Source: Burkholderia thailandensis E264
Lineage (GTDB): Bacteria; Pseudomonadota; Gammaproteobacteria; Burkholderiales; Burkholderiaceae
DNA: 64,000 nt
Direction of reading: 5' to 3'
Assembly: GCF_000012365.1 (NCBI RefSeq)
Contig: NC_007651.1
Coordinates: forward strand, 496,001-560,000
The position numbers and the translations under genes are program-made. Below are positions 49,741 to 60,427 of this stretch, piece by piece (the stretch's first letter is position 1; every line of letters starts with the position of its first letter). The notes under the pieces were generated by a model, which worked only from the letters and a program-made list of their open reading frames with translations, was not told where the DNA came from and made no database searches.

Positions 49741-50307
49741 ATGATGTCCACATCGTCGGACGCGCAGCTCGATCCCGTCGAGTTCATTCACAGCCGCATC
49801 CGCACGGTGCCGAACTGGCCGCAGCCGGGCGTGATGTTCCGCGACATCACGCCGCTCCTGCAAAGCGCGAAGGCGATGCGCGTGCTCGTCGACCTGTTCG
49901 TCGAGCGCTATGTCGACGCGAAGCTCGACTACATCGCGGGCCTCGACGCGCGCGGCTTCATCATCGCGCCCATCGTCGCGTACGAGCTGTCCGTCGGCTT
50001 CGTGCCGATCCGCAAGGTCGGCAAGCTGCCGTACAAGACGCAGCGCGAATCGTACGCGCTCGAATACGGCACCGCGACCGTCGAGATCCACGAAGACGCG
50101 TGCAAGCCGGGCGACCGTGTGGTGATCGTCGACGACCTGATCGCGACGGGCGGCACGATGATGGCGGGCAAGAACCTGCTCGATCGGCTGGGCGCCGTCG
50201 TCGTGGAAGGCGCGGCGATCGTCGATTTGCCGGATCTCGGCGGCTCGGCGCTGCTGCGCGGGGCCGGCCTGTCGCTCTATACGGTCACCGAATTCGCCGG
50301 ACACTGA
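49741..50307 (+). CDS. apt: Adenine phosphoribosyltransferase
   Basis: Salvages adenine to AMP using PRPP (188 residues). FRDITPLLQ and the PRPP loop [14 protein letters not shown] are diagnostic, with [17 protein letters not shown] between. GGAG lies 6 bases before the first of two adjacent ATG codons. It follows the antiporter by 84 bases. Confidence 0.97.
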   Translation: MMSTSSDAQLDPVEFIHSRIRTVPNWPQPGVMFRDITPLLQSAKAMRVLVDLFVERYVDAKLDYIAGLDARGFIIAPIVAYELSVGFVPIRKVGKLPYKTQRESYALEYGTATVEIHEDACKPGDRVVIVDDLIATGGTMMAGKNLLDRLGAVVVEGAAIVDLPDLGGSALLRGAGLSLYTVTEFAGH

Positions 50308-50391
50308 GCGCGGCGCGCCGCCCCGCACGCCGGACATCCCCGGCGCCGGTTTCATCCCGCGCTTGCCCGAGCGCGGCCCGTTCGTTCACCG

Positions 50392-51033
50392 ATGTCCACC
50401 GATTCAAGCGAGCTCACGATGCCGAACTTCATGCTGTTTCTCGCGACGTCGATCGCGATCACCGTCGCGCCCGGCCCCGACAACCTGCAGGTGCTCGCGC
50501 GCGGCATCTCGCAAGGCCGCGCGGCGGGCATCGTCGCGGCGCTCGGCTTCGCGTCGGGCGTGCTGTTCCATACGACGCTCGCCGCGTTCGGCGTGGCCGC
50601 GCTGCTGCGCTCGTCGCCCGTCGCGTTCCATCTGCTCAAGCTCGCGGGCGGCGCGTATCTGATCTGGATCGGCATCAAGGCGCTGCGCAGCAAGGGCCTC
50701 GCGACCGCGCACGAGCGCGCGCCGCAGCCGCTGTCGACGATCTTCCGCCAGAGCGTGATCGGCAATCTGCTCAATCCGAAGGTGACGCTGTTCTTCGTCG
50801 TGTTCCTGCCGCAGTTCGTCGATCCGCACGGCGCGCAGCCCGTCGCGCTGCAGATGCTCGAACTGGGCGCGCTCTTCATGGCGCAGACGGCCCTGGTGTT
50901 CTCGGTGTTCGGCGTCGGCGCGGGCGCGATCGGCGTGTGGCTCAAGCGCCGGCCGCGCGCCGGCGTGTGGCTCGACCGCCTCGCGGGCGCGACGTTCGTC
51001 GCGCTCGGCCTGCGCGTCGCGCTGAAGGACTGA
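50392..51033 (+). CDS. LysE/RhtB-family amino-acid exporter
   Basis: A six-span inner-membrane exporter (213 residues). MLFLATSIAITVAPGPDNLQVLARGISQGRAAG, with the APGPD motif, GGAYLIWIGIKALRS and FRQSVIGNLLNPKVTLFFVVFLPQFVD, is characteristic of the RhtB group (homoserine, threonine, leucine and similar). The substrate is unknown. The upstream ATG gives nine extra residues; ATG at 50419 is an alternative start. Followed 10 bases later by a Nudix gene. Confidence 0.93.
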   Translation: MSTDSSELTMPNFMLFLATSIAITVAPGPDNLQVLARGISQGRAAGIVAALGFASGVLFHTTLAAFGVAALLRSSPVAFHLLKLAGGAYLIWIGIKALRSKGLATAHERAPQPLSTIFRQSVIGNLLNPKVTLFFVVFLPQFVDPHGAQPVALQMLELGALFMAQTALVFSVFGVGAGAIGVWLKRRPRAGVWLDRLAGATFVALGLRVALKD

Positions 51034-51043
51034 GGAGGGCGCG

Positions 51044-51895
51044 ATGACGTTTGCGTGCATCGCCGCCGCGCGGCGCTTCGAACCGGCCGCGCACGTGCCG
51101 TTCTGGATCGCGGGCCGGCAGGTGGGCTGGCTGCGCCGCGGCGACGTCGCGCGCCTCGCGCGCTGGCCCGACGTGTTCGAGTTTCCGGCGGGGCGCGTCG
51201 AGCTCGCCGCGCGCTACGACAGCGTCGATGCGCGCAGCATGGCGCTCGCGAGCCCGATCGGCGCGCTCGCGGCCGAAGGCGCGATCGTCGGCTGGCGCGA
51301 CGAGATCTACGCGATCCGCAACCGCTTCGACGACCCGCCGCTCGCGTACATCGAGCGGGCCGCGTCGCGCTTCTTCGGTACGATGACGTACGCGGTGCAT
51401 CTGAACGGCGTCGTAGAATATGCGCCTGCGGCGCCGCTCGCGATGTGGCTCGGCCGCCGCAGCGCGACGAAGGCTACCGATCCGGGCATGCTCGACAACG
51501 TCGTCGCGGGCGGTATCGGTTGGGGGCTCGGAATCGAGGACACGATCGCGAAGGAATGCTGGGAAGAAGCGGGCATTCCGGCCGAGCTCGCCGCGCGCGC
51601 GATTCCCGGCCGCGTCGCGCACGTGCTGTGCTCGTTGCCGGAAGGCACGCAGGCCGAGCAGATCTTCGTCTACGATCTGCCGCTGCCGCGCGATTTCGCG
51701 CCACACAATCAGGACGGCGAAGTCGCCGAGCACCTGCTCGCCGGCGTCGACGAGATCGTCGCATGGCTGCGCGCGGGCGAAGCCACCGTCGACGCGAGTC
51801 TCGCGATGCTCGACAGCCTGTTGCGCCACCGCGCGATTTCGCCCGACGACGCGCGGGGAATCGACGCGCTGTTCGTGCCGCCGCCGCTTGGCTGA
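51044..51895 (+). CDS. Nudix hydrolase with N-terminal DUF4743 domain
   Basis: A 283-residue predicted Nudix hydrolase. Residues 1-115 form the DUF4743-like domain found in thiamine-pyrophosphokinase-linked Nudix enzymes. The Nudix box is recognisable around GGIGWGLGIEDTIAKECWEEAGI, with Lys replacing the usual Arg of the REUxEExGU core. The family members hydrolyse damaged thiamine diphosphate in some organisms; the substrate here is unproven. The ATG follows a GAGGAGGG site. Confidence 0.88.
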   Translation: MTFACIAAARRFEPAAHVPFWIAGRQVGWLRRGDVARLARWPDVFEFPAGRVELAARYDSVDARSMALASPIGALAAEGAIVGWRDEIYAIRNRFDDPPLAYIERAASRFFGTMTYAVHLNGVVEYAPAAPLAMWLGRRSATKATDPGMLDNVVAGGIGWGLGIEDTIAKECWEEAGIPAELAARAIPGRVAHVLCSLPEGTQAEQIFVYDLPLPRDFAPHNQDGEVAEHLLAGVDEIVAWLRAGEATVDASLAMLDSLLRHRAISPDDARGIDALFVPPPLG

Positions 51896-51949
51896 GCGCG
51901 ACGCGAACGCATTGCATTGTTCGGAAGATTTGAAAAGGGAGTAGCGGTC

Positions 51950-52831
51950 ATGTCGGCCGATCACAGCTTTATCCTGAAACTGTCGTGCCCGGACCGGCGC
52001 GGCATCGTTCACGCGGTCTCCGGCTTTTTGCTAGAGCGCGGCAGCAACATCCTCGATTCGGCGCAGTTCGGCGACAGCCGCACCGGCGAATTCTTCATGC
52101 GCGTGCATTTCGAGCAGGCGGGCGCCGCCGATGCCGCGGCCGCGCTCGACGGCCTGCGCGCGGAGTTCGCGCCGCTCGCCGAGCAGTTCGCGATGCGCTG
52201 GGAACTGCACGACGCGTCGGTGAAGCCGCGCGTCGTGATCCTCGTGTCGAAGATCGGCCATTGCCTGAACGACCTGCTGTTCCGCTACCGCACGGGCCAG
52301 TTGCCGATCGAGATCCCGGCGATCGTGTCGAATCACAAGGACTTCTATCAGCTCGCCGCGAGCTACGACATTCCGTTCCACCACTTCCCGCTCGCCGCGG
52401 GCGCGTCGGCCGACGCGAAGGCCGCGCAGGAAGCGCGCGTGCTCGAGGTGATCGACGAGCATGCGGCCGATCTCGTCGTGCTCGCGCGCTACATGCAGAT
52501 CCTGTCGCCGAACATGTGCGAGCGGCTCGCGGGGCGCGCGATCAACATCCATCACTCGTTCCTGCCGAGCTTCAAGGGTGCGAAGCCGTACTATCAGGCG
52601 TTCGACCGCGGCGTGAAGCTGATCGGCGCGACCGCGCACTATGTGACGACCGACCTCGACGAAGGCCCGATCATCGAGCAGGAAGTCGAGCGCGTCGATC
52701 ACAGCATGACGCCGGACGAGCTGACGGCCGTGGGCCGCGATGTCGAATGCGTGACGCTCGCGCGTGCGGTCAAGTGGCACGTCGAGCACAGGATCGTGCT
52801 GAACGGCACGAAGACGGTGGTGTTTCGCTAA
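51950..52831 (+). CDS. purU: Formyltetrahydrofolate deformylase
   Basis: Hydrolyses 10-formyl-THF to THF and formate, supplying formate for PurT and balancing one-carbon pools (293 residues). An N-terminal ACT domain (LKLSCPDRRGIVHAVSGFL) precedes the formyltransferase-like domain with INIHHSFLPSFKGAKPYYQAF and VTTDLDEGPIIEQEV, which carry the catalytic Asn-His-Asp set. GGGAG precedes the ATG. Confidence 0.96.
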   Translation: MSADHSFILKLSCPDRRGIVHAVSGFLLERGSNILDSAQFGDSRTGEFFMRVHFEQAGAADAAAALDGLRAEFAPLAEQFAMRWELHDASVKPRVVILVSKIGHCLNDLLFRYRTGQLPIEIPAIVSNHKDFYQLAASYDIPFHHFPLAAGASADAKAAQEARVLEVIDEHAADLVVLARYMQILSPNMCERLAGRAINIHHSFLPSFKGAKPYYQAFDRGVKLIGATAHYVTTDLDEGPIIEQEVERVDHSMTPDELTAVGRDVECVTLARAVKWHVEHRIVLNGTKTVVFR

Positions 52832-52926
52832 GCCGGCCGCGCGCGTTTTCCGTCGGCTGGCCGGGCCGGCTCGCGACGCGCATGGCTGGCGGCTGGCCGC
52901 GCATGCGGCCGCGCGACGGCAAAAGG

Positions 52927-52963
52927 AAGGCCGCGTCCGATGACGGACGCGGCCTTCTCTTTT
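52927..52963. terminator. Bidirectional Rho-independent terminator
   Basis: Perfect 13-base arms AAGGCCGCGTCCG / CGGACGCGGCCTT with a four-base loop, followed by CTCTTTT on the plus strand and CCTTTT on the minus. It serves purU and the convergent permease gene. Confidence 0.92.
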
Positions 52964-53070
52964 GGGGTTGGCAACGGCGCGTTCGCGAGGATGCACGTGC
53001 GAACGCGCGATCGCGCAGGCGGCGCAATGCTTGGCGTGCATCGCCGAAACGGCCGCGCGGCGCGTGCCGC

Positions 53071-54156
53071 TCAGATGAGCCGCAGGTAGATCAGCTCGCG
53101 CTTCACGTATGCGTAGAAAATCGGCGCGGCGATCACGCCGGGCACGCCGAACGCGGCCTCCATCACGAGCATCGCGAGCAGCAGCTCCCACGCGCGCGAT
53201 TCGATCTGGCCGCCGATGATCTTCGCATTCAGGAAGTATTCGAGCTTGTGGATCACGACGAGGAACACGAGCGACGCGATCGCGGTGCCCATGCTGACCG
53301 ACAGCGACACCGCGACGATCAGCGTGTTCGAGATCAAATTGCCGACGACGGGCAACAGGCCCGCGATGAACGTGACGAGCACGAGCGTCTTCGACAGCGG
53401 CAGCCGCTGATGGAAGATCGGCAGCGCGACGAGCAGGTAAAGCGCCGTGAAGAACGCATTGAGCGCCGAGATCTTGATCTGCGCGAACACGATCCGGCGG
53501 AACGAATCGGAGAAGCGCGAGATCCGCGCGACGAGCGCGGTCGACAGCGGCTGGCGCAGCTTGTGGCGATCGACGCCGATCGCGATCATCGCGCCGATGA
53601 TCATTCCGAACAGCACGTGCCCGAAGCCGCGCGCGACGCTCTTGCCGCCTTGCTGCAACTGATCCATGTGCTTGTTCATCAGGCCGGTCGCCTTCGCGCG
53701 CATCTGCTCGGCGTCGACGGGCAGCAGGTTCGAGATCCACTCGGGCGTGCGCGTGCGCGCCTGATCGACGATCTGCATCACCTGGCCGAGCAGGTTCTGC
53801 GCGTTCGGCACCGTATGCTCGAAATGCTCGATGACCGCGATCGTGAGGCCCGCGAGGCCGCCGACGATCGCGGCCGACAGCAGCACGACCGCGACCCAGC
53901 GCGCGCGCTGGCTCGACATGTGGCGCTCGATCGCGGGCGCGATCATGTGGACGAGCTGATAGACGAGGAGGCCGGCGAGGAGGCCGCCGAGCAGCTTCAG
54001 GTGCAGGACGAGCCACAGGCCGAAGAGGGCGAGGAGGTAGCTGCCGATCTCGATCGCCGAAAGCTTCGGCAGGCTGAAATCGCTCGTCAGCCGGACGCTG
54101 CGCAAGTGCGGTTCCCGCGTTTGCGGCTCGCGCGTCGGCTCAGATTGCTTCTCCAT
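53071..54156 (-). CDS. AI-2E family transporter (PerM/TqsA type)
   Basis: A polytopic inner-membrane protein of 361 residues. Hydrophobic spans include IGSYLLALFGLWLVLHLKLLGGLLAGLLVYQLVHMI and ALFTALYLLVALPIF-like segments; the family signature GLLPVVGNLISNTLIVAVSLS and the C-terminal GGQIESRAWELLLAMLVMEAAFGVPGVIAAPIFYAY are present. Family members have been linked to autoinducer-2 export or sodium/proton exchange; the substrate here is not known. It is downstream of uvrA on the same strand. Confidence 0.9.
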   Translation of the reverse strand: MEKQSEPTREPQTREPHLRSVRLTSDFSLPKLSAIEIGSYLLALFGLWLVLHLKLLGGLLAGLLVYQLVHMIAPAIERHMSSQRARWVAVVLLSAAIVGGLAGLTIAVIEHFEHTVPNAQNLLGQVMQIVDQARTRTPEWISNLLPVDAEQMRAKATGLMNKHMDQLQQGGKSVARGFGHVLFGMIIGAMIAIGVDRHKLRQPLSTALVARISRFSDSFRRIVFAQIKISALNAFFTALYLLVALPIFHQRLPLSKTLVLVTFIAGLLPVVGNLISNTLIVAVSLSVSMGTAIASLVFLVVIHKLEYFLNAKIIGGQIESRAWELLLAMLVMEAAFGVPGVIAAPIFYAYVKRELIYLRLI

Positions 54157-54297
54157 GACTATCCCTGTATTCGGAGGCTACTCGGCGCGCTTGTGGCCGT
54201 AAGCGGGCGTAACCTTGTATCGCCGCGAGTATAGCAACGATTATCGACCGAAATATTAGGATGTTGTAAGGAAGAATTTGGCGTCGTATCGGCCGCG

Positions 54298-54327
54298 GCG
54301 GCCGCCCGCGTTCGCCCGGGCGGCCGC
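54298..54327 (-). terminator. Stem-loop after uvrA without T-run
   Basis: Perfect 10-base arms GCGGCCGCCC / GGGCGGCCGC with a ten-base loop lie 8 bases beyond the uvrA stop. The lack of a T-run makes it a possible pause or processing hairpin rather than a strong terminator. Confidence 0.4.
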
Positions 54328-54334
54328 ATTCCAC

Positions 54335-57202
54335 TTACTTTTTGCGCTTGAGGAGCGGCGCGAGGTACTTGCCGGTGAAGCTCGCCTTCGTTTTCGCGAC
54401 CTGCTCGGGCGTGCCCTGCGCGATGATCTGGCCGCCACCCGCGCCGCCTTCCGGCCCGAGGTCGATCACCCAGTCGGCCGTCTTGATCACGTCGAGGTTG
54501 TGCTCGATGATCACGACCGTGTTGCCCTGGTCGCGCAGCCGGTGGATCACCTCGAGCAAGAGCGCGATGTCGTGGAAGTGCAGGCCGGTCGTCGGTTCGT
54601 CGAGGATGTAGAGCGTGCGGCCCGTGTCGCGCTTGGACAGCTCCAGCGACAGCTTCACGCGCTGCGCCTCGCCGCCCGAGAGCGTCGTCGCCGACTGGCC
54701 GAGGCGGATGTATCCCAGGCCGACGTCGAGCAGCGTCTTCAGCTTGCGCGCGACGACGGGCACCGCGTTGAAGAACTCGTACGCGTGCTCGACCGTCATG
54801 TCGAGCACCTCGCTGATGTTCTTGCCCTTGTACTGCACCTCGAGCGTCTCGCGGTTGTAGCGCTTGCCGTGGCACACGTCGCACGGCACGTAGACGTCCG
54901 GCAGGAAGTGCATCTCGACCTTCAGCACGCCGTCGCCCTGGCACGATTCGCAGCGCCCGCCCTTCACGTTGAACGAGAAGCGGCCGGGATCGTAGCCGCG
55001 CTCCTTCGACGCGGGCACGCCCGCGAACAGCTCGCGGATCGGCGTGAACAGGCCCGTGTAGGTGGCCGGATTCGAGCGCGGCGTGCGGCCGATCGGCGAT
55101 TGATCGACGTTGATGACTTTGTCGAAGTGCTCGAGGCCCTCGATCGATTCGTGCGGCGCGGGTTCCGTCGCCGAGCCGTACAGGTGGCGCGCGACCGCGT
55201 TGTACAGCGTGTCGTTGATGAGCGTCGACTTGCCGGAGCCCGACACGCCGGTGATGCAGGTCAAGAGGCCGACCGGCAGATCGAGATCGACGTGCTTCAG
55301 GTTGTTGCCGTGCGCGTCGACGATGCGCAGCATCCGCTGCGCATCGGGCGAGATCCGCTCGTCCGGATATTCGATCGTGCGCTTGCCGACGAGATACTGG
55401 CCCGTGAGCGAATCGCCGTTCGCCTGGACCTGCTTCGGCGTGCCTTCGGCGACGACCACGCCGCCGTGCTCGCCCGCGCCGGGGCCCATGTCGACGACGT
55501 AATCGGCCGTGCGGATCATGTCTTCGTCGTGCTCGACGACGATCACCGAGTTGCCGAGGTCGCGCAGGTGCTTGAGCGTGCCGATCAGGCGATCGTTGTC
55601 GCGCTGGTGCAGGCCGATCGACGGCTCGTCGAGCACGTACATCACGCCGGTCAGGCCCGAGCCGATCTGCGACGCGAGCCGGATGCGCTGCGCCTCGCCG
55701 CCCGACAGCGTCTCGGCGCTGCGCTCGAGCGACAGGTAGTCGAGACCGACGTTGTTCAGGAACGTGAGCCGCGCGACGATTTCCTTGATCACCTTGTCGG
55801 CGATCTCGCGCTTCGCGCCGTCGAGCGTCAAGCCGTCGAAGTAGCCGAGCGCGTCGCGCAGCGGCCAGCCGCTCACTTCGTAGATCGCGCGCGCGTAGTC
55901 GCCCTGGCCGACGCGCACGAAGCGCGCCTCGCGGCGCAGGCGCGTGCCGTCGCACGACGGGCACGGCTGGTTGTTCTGGTACTTCGCGAGCTCCTCGCGC
56001 ACGGCGGCCGAATCGGTCTCGCGGTAGCGGCGCTCGAGATTCGGGATGATCCCTTCGAACACGTGCTCGCGGATCGTCGTGCGGCCGCGCTCGTTGATGT
56101 ACGAGAACGGGATCGTCTGCTTGCCGGAGCCGTACAGCAGGATCTTCCTGATCTTCTCGGGCAGATCCTCGAACGCGGTGTCGATATCGAAATCGTAGAA
56201 CGCCGCGAGGCTTTGCAGCATCTGGAAGTAGAACTGGTTGCGCCGGTCCCAGCCCTTCACCGCGCCCGCGGCGAGCGACAGCGACGGGTGCGCGACGACC
56301 CGCTTCGGATCGAAGAACGTGATCTGGCCGAGGCCGTCGCATTCCGGGCACGCGCCCATCGGGTTGTTGAACGAGAACAGGCGCGGCTCGAGTTCCTGCA
56401 GCGAGTACGAGCACACCGGGCACGCGAACTTCGAGCTGAACAGGTGTTCGCGGTCCGTATCCATCTCGAGCGCGATCGCGCGGCCATCGGCGAGGCGCAG
56501 CGCGGTCTCGAACGATTCGGCGAGCCGCTGCTTCATGTCCGCGCGCACCTTCAGGCGATCGACGACGACGTCGATCGTGTGCTTGTCGTTCTTCTTGAGC
56601 TTCGGCAGCGAATCGACTTCGTAGATCTTCGCGACGCCTTCGTTCGCCGCGCCGCCGCCCGAGCGCACGCGAAAGCGCACGAAGCCCTGCGCCTGCATCT
56701 CGTCGAACAGCTCCGCGTGCTCGCCCTTGCGGTTCGCGACGACGGGCGCGAGGATCATCAGCTTGGTTTCCTCCGGCAGCGCGAGCGCCGCGTCGACCAT
56801 CTGCGACACGCTTTGCGCCTCGAGCGGAATTTCGTGATCCGGGCAGTACGGCGTGCCGACCCGTGCGTACAAAAGCCGCAGGTAGTCGTGGATTTCGGTG
56901 ACGGTGCCGACCGTCGAGCGCGGATTGTGCGACGTCGCCTTCTGCTCGATCGAGATCGCGGGCGACAGGCCCTCGATCAGGTCGACGTCCGGTTTCTCCA
57001 TCAACTGCAGGAACTGGCGCGCGTACGCCGACAGGCTTTCGACGTAGCGCCGCTGCCCTTCGGCGTACAGCGTGTCGAACGCGAGCGACGATTTGCCCGA
57101 GCCGGACAGCCCGGTAATCACGATCAGCTTGTGCCGCGGAAGGTCGAGATTGACGTTCTTCAGGTTGTGGGTGCGCGCCCCACGGATACGAATTTGTTCC
57201 AT
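54335..57202 (-). CDS. uvrA: Excinuclease ABC subunit A
   Basis: Damage-recognition ATPase of nucleotide excision repair (955 residues). Two ABC modules are present: the first P-loop GLSGSGKSS near residue 31 and the second GVSGSGKST near 665, with [19 protein letters not shown] and [18 protein letters not shown] signatures. Zinc-binding [28 protein letters not shown] and CESCQGDG...CDVCHGKRY are intact. No LexA-like palindrome was recognised upstream. Divergent from the MFS gene. Confidence 0.98.
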   Translation of the reverse strand: MEQIRIRGARTHNLKNVNLDLPRHKLIVITGLSGSGKSSLAFDTLYAEGQRRYVESLSAYARQFLQLMEKPDVDLIEGLSPAISIEQKATSHNPRSTVGTVTEIHDYLRLLYARVGTPYCPDHEIPLEAQSVSQMVDAALALPEETKLMILAPVVANRKGEHAELFDEMQAQGFVRFRVRSGGGAANEGVAKIYEVDSLPKLKKNDKHTIDVVVDRLKVRADMKQRLAESFETALRLADGRAIALEMDTDREHLFSSKFACPVCSYSLQELEPRLFSFNNPMGACPECDGLGQITFFDPKRVVAHPSLSLAAGAVKGWDRRNQFYFQMLQSLAAFYDFDIDTAFEDLPEKIRKILLYGSGKQTIPFSYINERGRTTIREHVFEGIIPNLERRYRETDSAAVREELAKYQNNQPCPSCDGTRLRREARFVRVGQGDYARAIYEVSGWPLRDALGYFDGLTLDGAKREIADKVIKEIVARLTFLNNVGLDYLSLERSAETLSGGEAQRIRLASQIGSGLTGVMYVLDEPSIGLHQRDNDRLIGTLKHLRDLGNSVIVVEHDEDMIRTADYVVDMGPGAGEHGGVVVAEGTPKQVQANGDSLTGQYLVGKRTIEYPDERISPDAQRMLRIVDAHGNNLKHVDLDLPVGLLTCITGVSGSGKSTLINDTLYNAVARHLYGSATEPAPHESIEGLEHFDKVINVDQSPIGRTPRSNPATYTGLFTPIRELFAGVPASKERGYDPGRFSFNVKGGRCESCQGDGVLKVEMHFLPDVYVPCDVCHGKRYNRETLEVQYKGKNISEVLDMTVEHAYEFFNAVPVVARKLKTLLDVGLGYIRLGQSATTLSGGEAQRVKLSLELSKRDTGRTLYILDEPTTGLHFHDIALLLEVIHRLRDQGNTVVIIEHNLDVIKTADWVIDLGPEGGAGGGQIIAQGTPEQVAKTKASFTGKYLAPLLKRKK

Positions 57203-57413
57203 GAACCCGGCGGAAGACGAGAGAACCAAACCTGCTACTATAACGACTTTTCGAGTCCGTCGTTTCAGGCTCCCAACCAATTCCCGCGCCCCCGGCAGCG
57301 GGCTTTCGCGACGCCCGGGCCGCAGCAGGGCGGCGCGCGGCGGCAGGCGGCCGGCCCGGATCATCCGCCGCCCGGCGGCGGGCGGACCACCGATTCATTC
57401 GAACACACGCCCG

Positions 57414-58601
57414 ATGTCCAATCCGTCCGCTACCTCCACTCGCATGAGCGCGCCCGAGCTGCGCGCGACCACGTCGCTCGCGGCGATCTTCGCGCTGCGC
57501 ATGCTCGGCCTGTTCATGATCATGCCGGTGTTCTCCGTCTACGCGAAGACGATTCCCGGCGGCGACAATGTCGTGCTCGTCGGCATCGCGCTCGGCGCTT
57601 ACGGCGTCACGCAATCGCTTCTTTACATCTTCTACGGCTGGGCGTCGGACAAGTTCGGGCGCAAGCCGGTGATCGCGGCGGGGCTCTTGATCTTCGCGCT
57701 CGGCAGCTTCGTCGCGGCGTTCGCGCACGACATCACGTGGATCATCGTCGGCCGGGTCATCCAGGGAATGGGGGCGGTATCGTCGGCGGTGCTCGCGTTC
57801 ATCGCCGATTTGACGTCCGAGCACAACCGGACCAAGGCGATGGCGATGGTGGGCGGCTCGATCGGCGTGTCGTTCGCGGTCGCGATCGTCGGCGCGCCGA
57901 TCGTGTTCCACTGGGTTGGGATGAGCGGGCTCTTCGCGATCGTCGGCGCGTTGTCGGTTGTCGCGATCGGCGTCGTGCTGTGGGTCGTGCCGGATGCGCC
58001 GCGGCCCGTGCACGTGCCCGCGCCGTTCGCCGAGGTGCTGCACAACGTCGAGCTGCTGCGGCTGAACTTCGGCGTGCTCGTGCTGCACGCGACGCAGACA
58101 GCATTGTTCCTCGTCGTGCCGCGCCTGCTCGTCGACGGCGGGCTGCCCGTCGCGTCGCACTGGCAGGTCTATCTGCCGGTGATGGGGCTCGCGTTCGTGA
58201 TGATGGTGCCGGCGATCATCGTCGCGGAAAAACAGGGCAAGATGAAGCCCGTGCTGTTGGGCGGAATTGCGGCTATCCTGATCGGCCAGCTTTTGCTCGG
58301 CATGGCAACGCATACGATATTGATTGTCGCGGCAATCCTGTTCATCTACTTCCTGGGCTTCAACATTCTGGAGGCGTCGCAGCCGTCGCTCGTGTCGAAG
58401 CTCGCGCCCGGTTCGCGCAAGGGCGCGGCCACGGGCGTGTACAACACGACGCAATCGATCGGGCTCGCGCTCGGCGGCGTCGTGGGCGGCGTGCTGCTGA
58501 AGCACGGCGGCCCGGACACGGTGTTCTTCGCGTGCTCGGCGCTCGTAGCCGTGTGGCTTATAATCGCGGCCGGCATGAAACAGCCGCCGCGCAAAGCCTG
58601 A
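57414..58601 (+). CDS. Major facilitator superfamily transporter (YajR-like)
   Basis: A 12-span drug/proton-type transporter (395 residues). The motif A loop [29 protein letters not shown] and [35 protein letters not shown] are typical of the DHA1 group. It lacks the C-terminal ferredoxin-like domain of E. coli YajR. It lies between divergent uvrA and downstream ssb, an arrangement conserved in betaproteobacteria; the substrate is unknown. Confidence 0.92.
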   Translation: MSNPSATSTRMSAPELRATTSLAAIFALRMLGLFMIMPVFSVYAKTIPGGDNVVLVGIALGAYGVTQSLLYIFYGWASDKFGRKPVIAAGLLIFALGSFVAAFAHDITWIIVGRVIQGMGAVSSAVLAFIADLTSEHNRTKAMAMVGGSIGVSFAVAIVGAPIVFHWVGMSGLFAIVGALSVVAIGVVLWVVPDAPRPVHVPAPFAEVLHNVELLRLNFGVLVLHATQTALFLVVPRLLVDGGLPVASHWQVYLPVMGLAFVMMVPAIIVAEKQGKMKPVLLGGIAAILIGQLLLGMATHTILIVAAILFIYFLGFNILEASQPSLVSKLAPGSRKGAATGVYNTTQSIGLALGGVVGGVLLKHGGPDTVFFACSALVAVWLIIAAGMKQPPRKA

Positions 58602-58714
58602 CACGCGAACGCCCTTCGAAGCGCGCGGCGTGCTCCGGTCCGGCACATGCCGGGCCGATGAAGCCCTGAACGGTTTTGCCGCGCTGTTTGGCATTGAATC
58701 AACTGGAGAAACAC

Positions 58715-59275
58715 ATGGCATCCGTCAACAAGGTCATTCTCGTCGGCAATCTCGGCGCCGATCCCGAAGTGCGTTATCTGCCGAGCGGCGACGCGGTGGC
58801 GAACATCCGCCTCGCGACGACCGACCGCTACAAGGACAAGGCGTCCGGCGAATTCAAGGAAATGACCGAATGGCACCGCGTCGCGTTCTTCGGGCGCCTT
58901 GCCGAGATCGTCAGCGAGTATCTGAAGAAGGGCTCGTCGGTGTACATCGAAGGCCGGATTCGCACGCGCAAGTGGCAAGGCCAGGACGGCCAGGACCGTT
59001 ACTCGACCGAAATCGTCGCCGACCAGATGCAGATGCTCGGCGGCCGCGGCGGTTCGGGCGGCGGTGGCGGCGGTGACGACGGCGGCTACGGTGGCGGCGG
59101 CGGTTACGGCGGCGGCCGCGACATGGAGCGCGGCGGTGGTGGCGGTGGCCGTGCGTCGGGCGGCGGCGGCGCGGGCGCGCGCAGCGGCGGTGGCGGTGGC
59201 GGTGGCGGCGCGAGCCGGCCGAGCGCGCCGGCGGGCGGCGGATTCGACGAGATGGATGACGATATTCCGTTCTGA
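58715..59275 (+). CDS. ssb: Single-stranded DNA-binding protein
   Basis: A tetrameric ssDNA-binding protein (186 residues). The OB-fold is residues 1-112 ([48 protein letters not shown]). A 60-residue linker is almost pure Gly with a few Arg, Ser and Tyr, and the invariant acidic tip DDDIPF binds partner proteins. GGAG lies 6 bases before the ATG. The Gly-rich linker DNA is a repetitive GGC/GGT run (59048-59210) prone to slippage and length variation. Confidence 0.98.
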   Translation: MASVNKVILVGNLGADPEVRYLPSGDAVANIRLATTDRYKDKASGEFKEMTEWHRVAFFGRLAEIVSEYLKKGSSVYIEGRIRTRKWQGQDGQDRYSTEIVADQMQMLGGRGGSGGGGGGDDGGYGGGGGYGGGRDMERGGGGGGRASGGGGAGARSGGGGGGGGASRPSAPAGGGFDEMDDDIPF

Positions 59276-59303
59276 GCCGCGCAAGCGCAGCATGCAGCAA
59301 TCA

Positions 59304-59328
59304 ACCCCGCCCTTGCGCGGGGTTTTTC
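59304..59328 (+). terminator. Rho-independent terminator of ssb
   Basis: An ACCCCGC/GCGGGGT stem with a six-base loop and five T follows ssb by about 30 bases. Confidence 0.93.
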
Positions 59329-59386
59329 ATTTCTCCGTCGCGCGAACGGACGACGCGAACCCGGCCGCGCTTTAAAGCGCCGGCGT

Positions 59387-60115
59387 TCACGCCTTGCCGA
59401 CGGCGGCCGCGCCGAACACTTCGTCGAACAGCGCGAGCATCATCGTCCATGCCCGCCGATCCGCGGCGGGGCTGTAGCCGTAGCCGGGTTTGTTCCATCC
59501 GTCGGCGTCGGGGTTCGTGTACGCATGCCCGACGCCGCCGAAGAGATGAAGCTGCCAGTCCACCCGCTTTCTCTGCATTTCCGCCGCGAACGCGGCCCTG
59601 TCGTCCGCAGGCACGTCGGGGTCCTGGTCGCCGATCATCATCAGGACCTTGGCGCGGATCGGTTGATCCTGACTGCCCGCCGGACGCATCAAGCCGGGAT
59701 GAAAGCCGACCGCGCAGCGAACGGGTGCGCCGCCTCGCGCGAGTTCGAGCGCGCTGATGCCGCCTTGGCAAAAGCCGATCGCGGCGATCCGCTCCCGGTC
59801 CACGCCCGGCTGTTCCATCAGGGCCGAGAGCGCCGCGCTCGCGCGAGCGTGCATGAGGCCCGGCGCGGACATCAATTCGATATGCCGGCTTATTGCTTCC
59901 TGCATCGAGAATCCCTCGGCGCCGTACATATCGAGGGCGAGCGCGGCGTAGCCCAGTTCGGCCAGGCGCCTTGTTCTTGCACGTATATGCTCGTTGATCC
60001 CGAAAGCCTCGTGCGCGACCAAAATCGCGGGCTTCTTCGTGTTCGGCGCGCCGTCGGCGAAATATCCCGTCAGCTTGGCGCCTTCGCAATCGTAGGCTAT
60101 CGCGCGTGTCTCCAT
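59387..60115 (-). CDS. Dienelactone hydrolase family protein
   Basis: An alpha/beta hydrolase of 242 residues. The nucleophile is cysteine in GFCQGGIS, as in dienelactone hydrolases, with Asp in IGDQDPDVPADD and His in GGVGHAYTNPD. VAHEAFGINEHIRARTRRLAELGYAALALDMYG is the usual N-terminal block. AGGAG lies 10 bases before the ATG. No chlorocatechol genes accompany it, so a general carboxylesterase/lactonase role is more likely. Confidence 0.92.
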   Translation of the reverse strand: METRAIAYDCEGAKLTGYFADGAPNTKKPAILVAHEAFGINEHIRARTRRLAELGYAALALDMYGAEGFSMQEAISRHIELMSAPGLMHARASAALSALMEQPGVDRERIAAIGFCQGGISALELARGGAPVRCAVGFHPGLMRPAGSQDQPIRAKVLMMIGDQDPDVPADDRAAFAAEMQRKRVDWQLHLFGGVGHAYTNPDADGWNKPGYGYSPAADRRAWTMMLALFDEVFGAAAVGKA

Positions 60116-60427
60116 CGTCGGACTTCTCCTGGGGCGGTAGTGAGAGGTGGCGTCGACGGATGTTACGAGAATTCGGAGCCGCTCCGTTCCGAGGCCGCTA
60201 CCGAGCAACCGTGACGATCGACGACGCGTTCAGGCAGCCTTTGCTTTCGAGATCATCGCAAATTCCCGAAACGTTCCGTTTCCCACATACTTGAACTTGT
60301 CCCTGCGCTGCGCCGCTGACCGGGTTCATCGCAGGCGGGCGCGCGACGGGGAAGAAGCGAAGGCGCGTCGCGCACATTCCACGGCGCGGACAAAACAACG
60401 CAATAACAAGAAGAGCGGGGCAATTCG
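60116..60427. other. Divergent intergenic region at the core/accessory boundary
   Basis: The 312 bases hold no complete gene. On the minus strand 60230-60325 is an open frame without a start that ends KYVGNGTFREFAMISKAKA, possibly the last residues of a lost gene. Promoters for the flanking divergent genes are expected here but none is convincing. Confidence 0.5.

Noticed and set aside
46563..51047. Plus-strand open frame of 1494 codons across kdsD, the antiporter, apt and the LysE gene
   Set aside because: It is Arg/Ala-rich, changes relation to several well-identified genes and has no motif. Such frames arise from GC-rich third codon positions of the real genes.
54159..58721. Opposed open frames of about 1500 codons on both strands over uvrA and the MFS gene
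   Set aside because: Both are shadows of uvrA and the transporter; they lack any family motif and are dominated by Arg, Ala and Asp.
60230..60325. Minus-strand frame ending KYVGNGTFREFAMISKAKA
   Set aside because: Looks protein-like but has only about 31 codons, no start and an upstream stop. It may be a gene scrap but cannot be supported as a feature.
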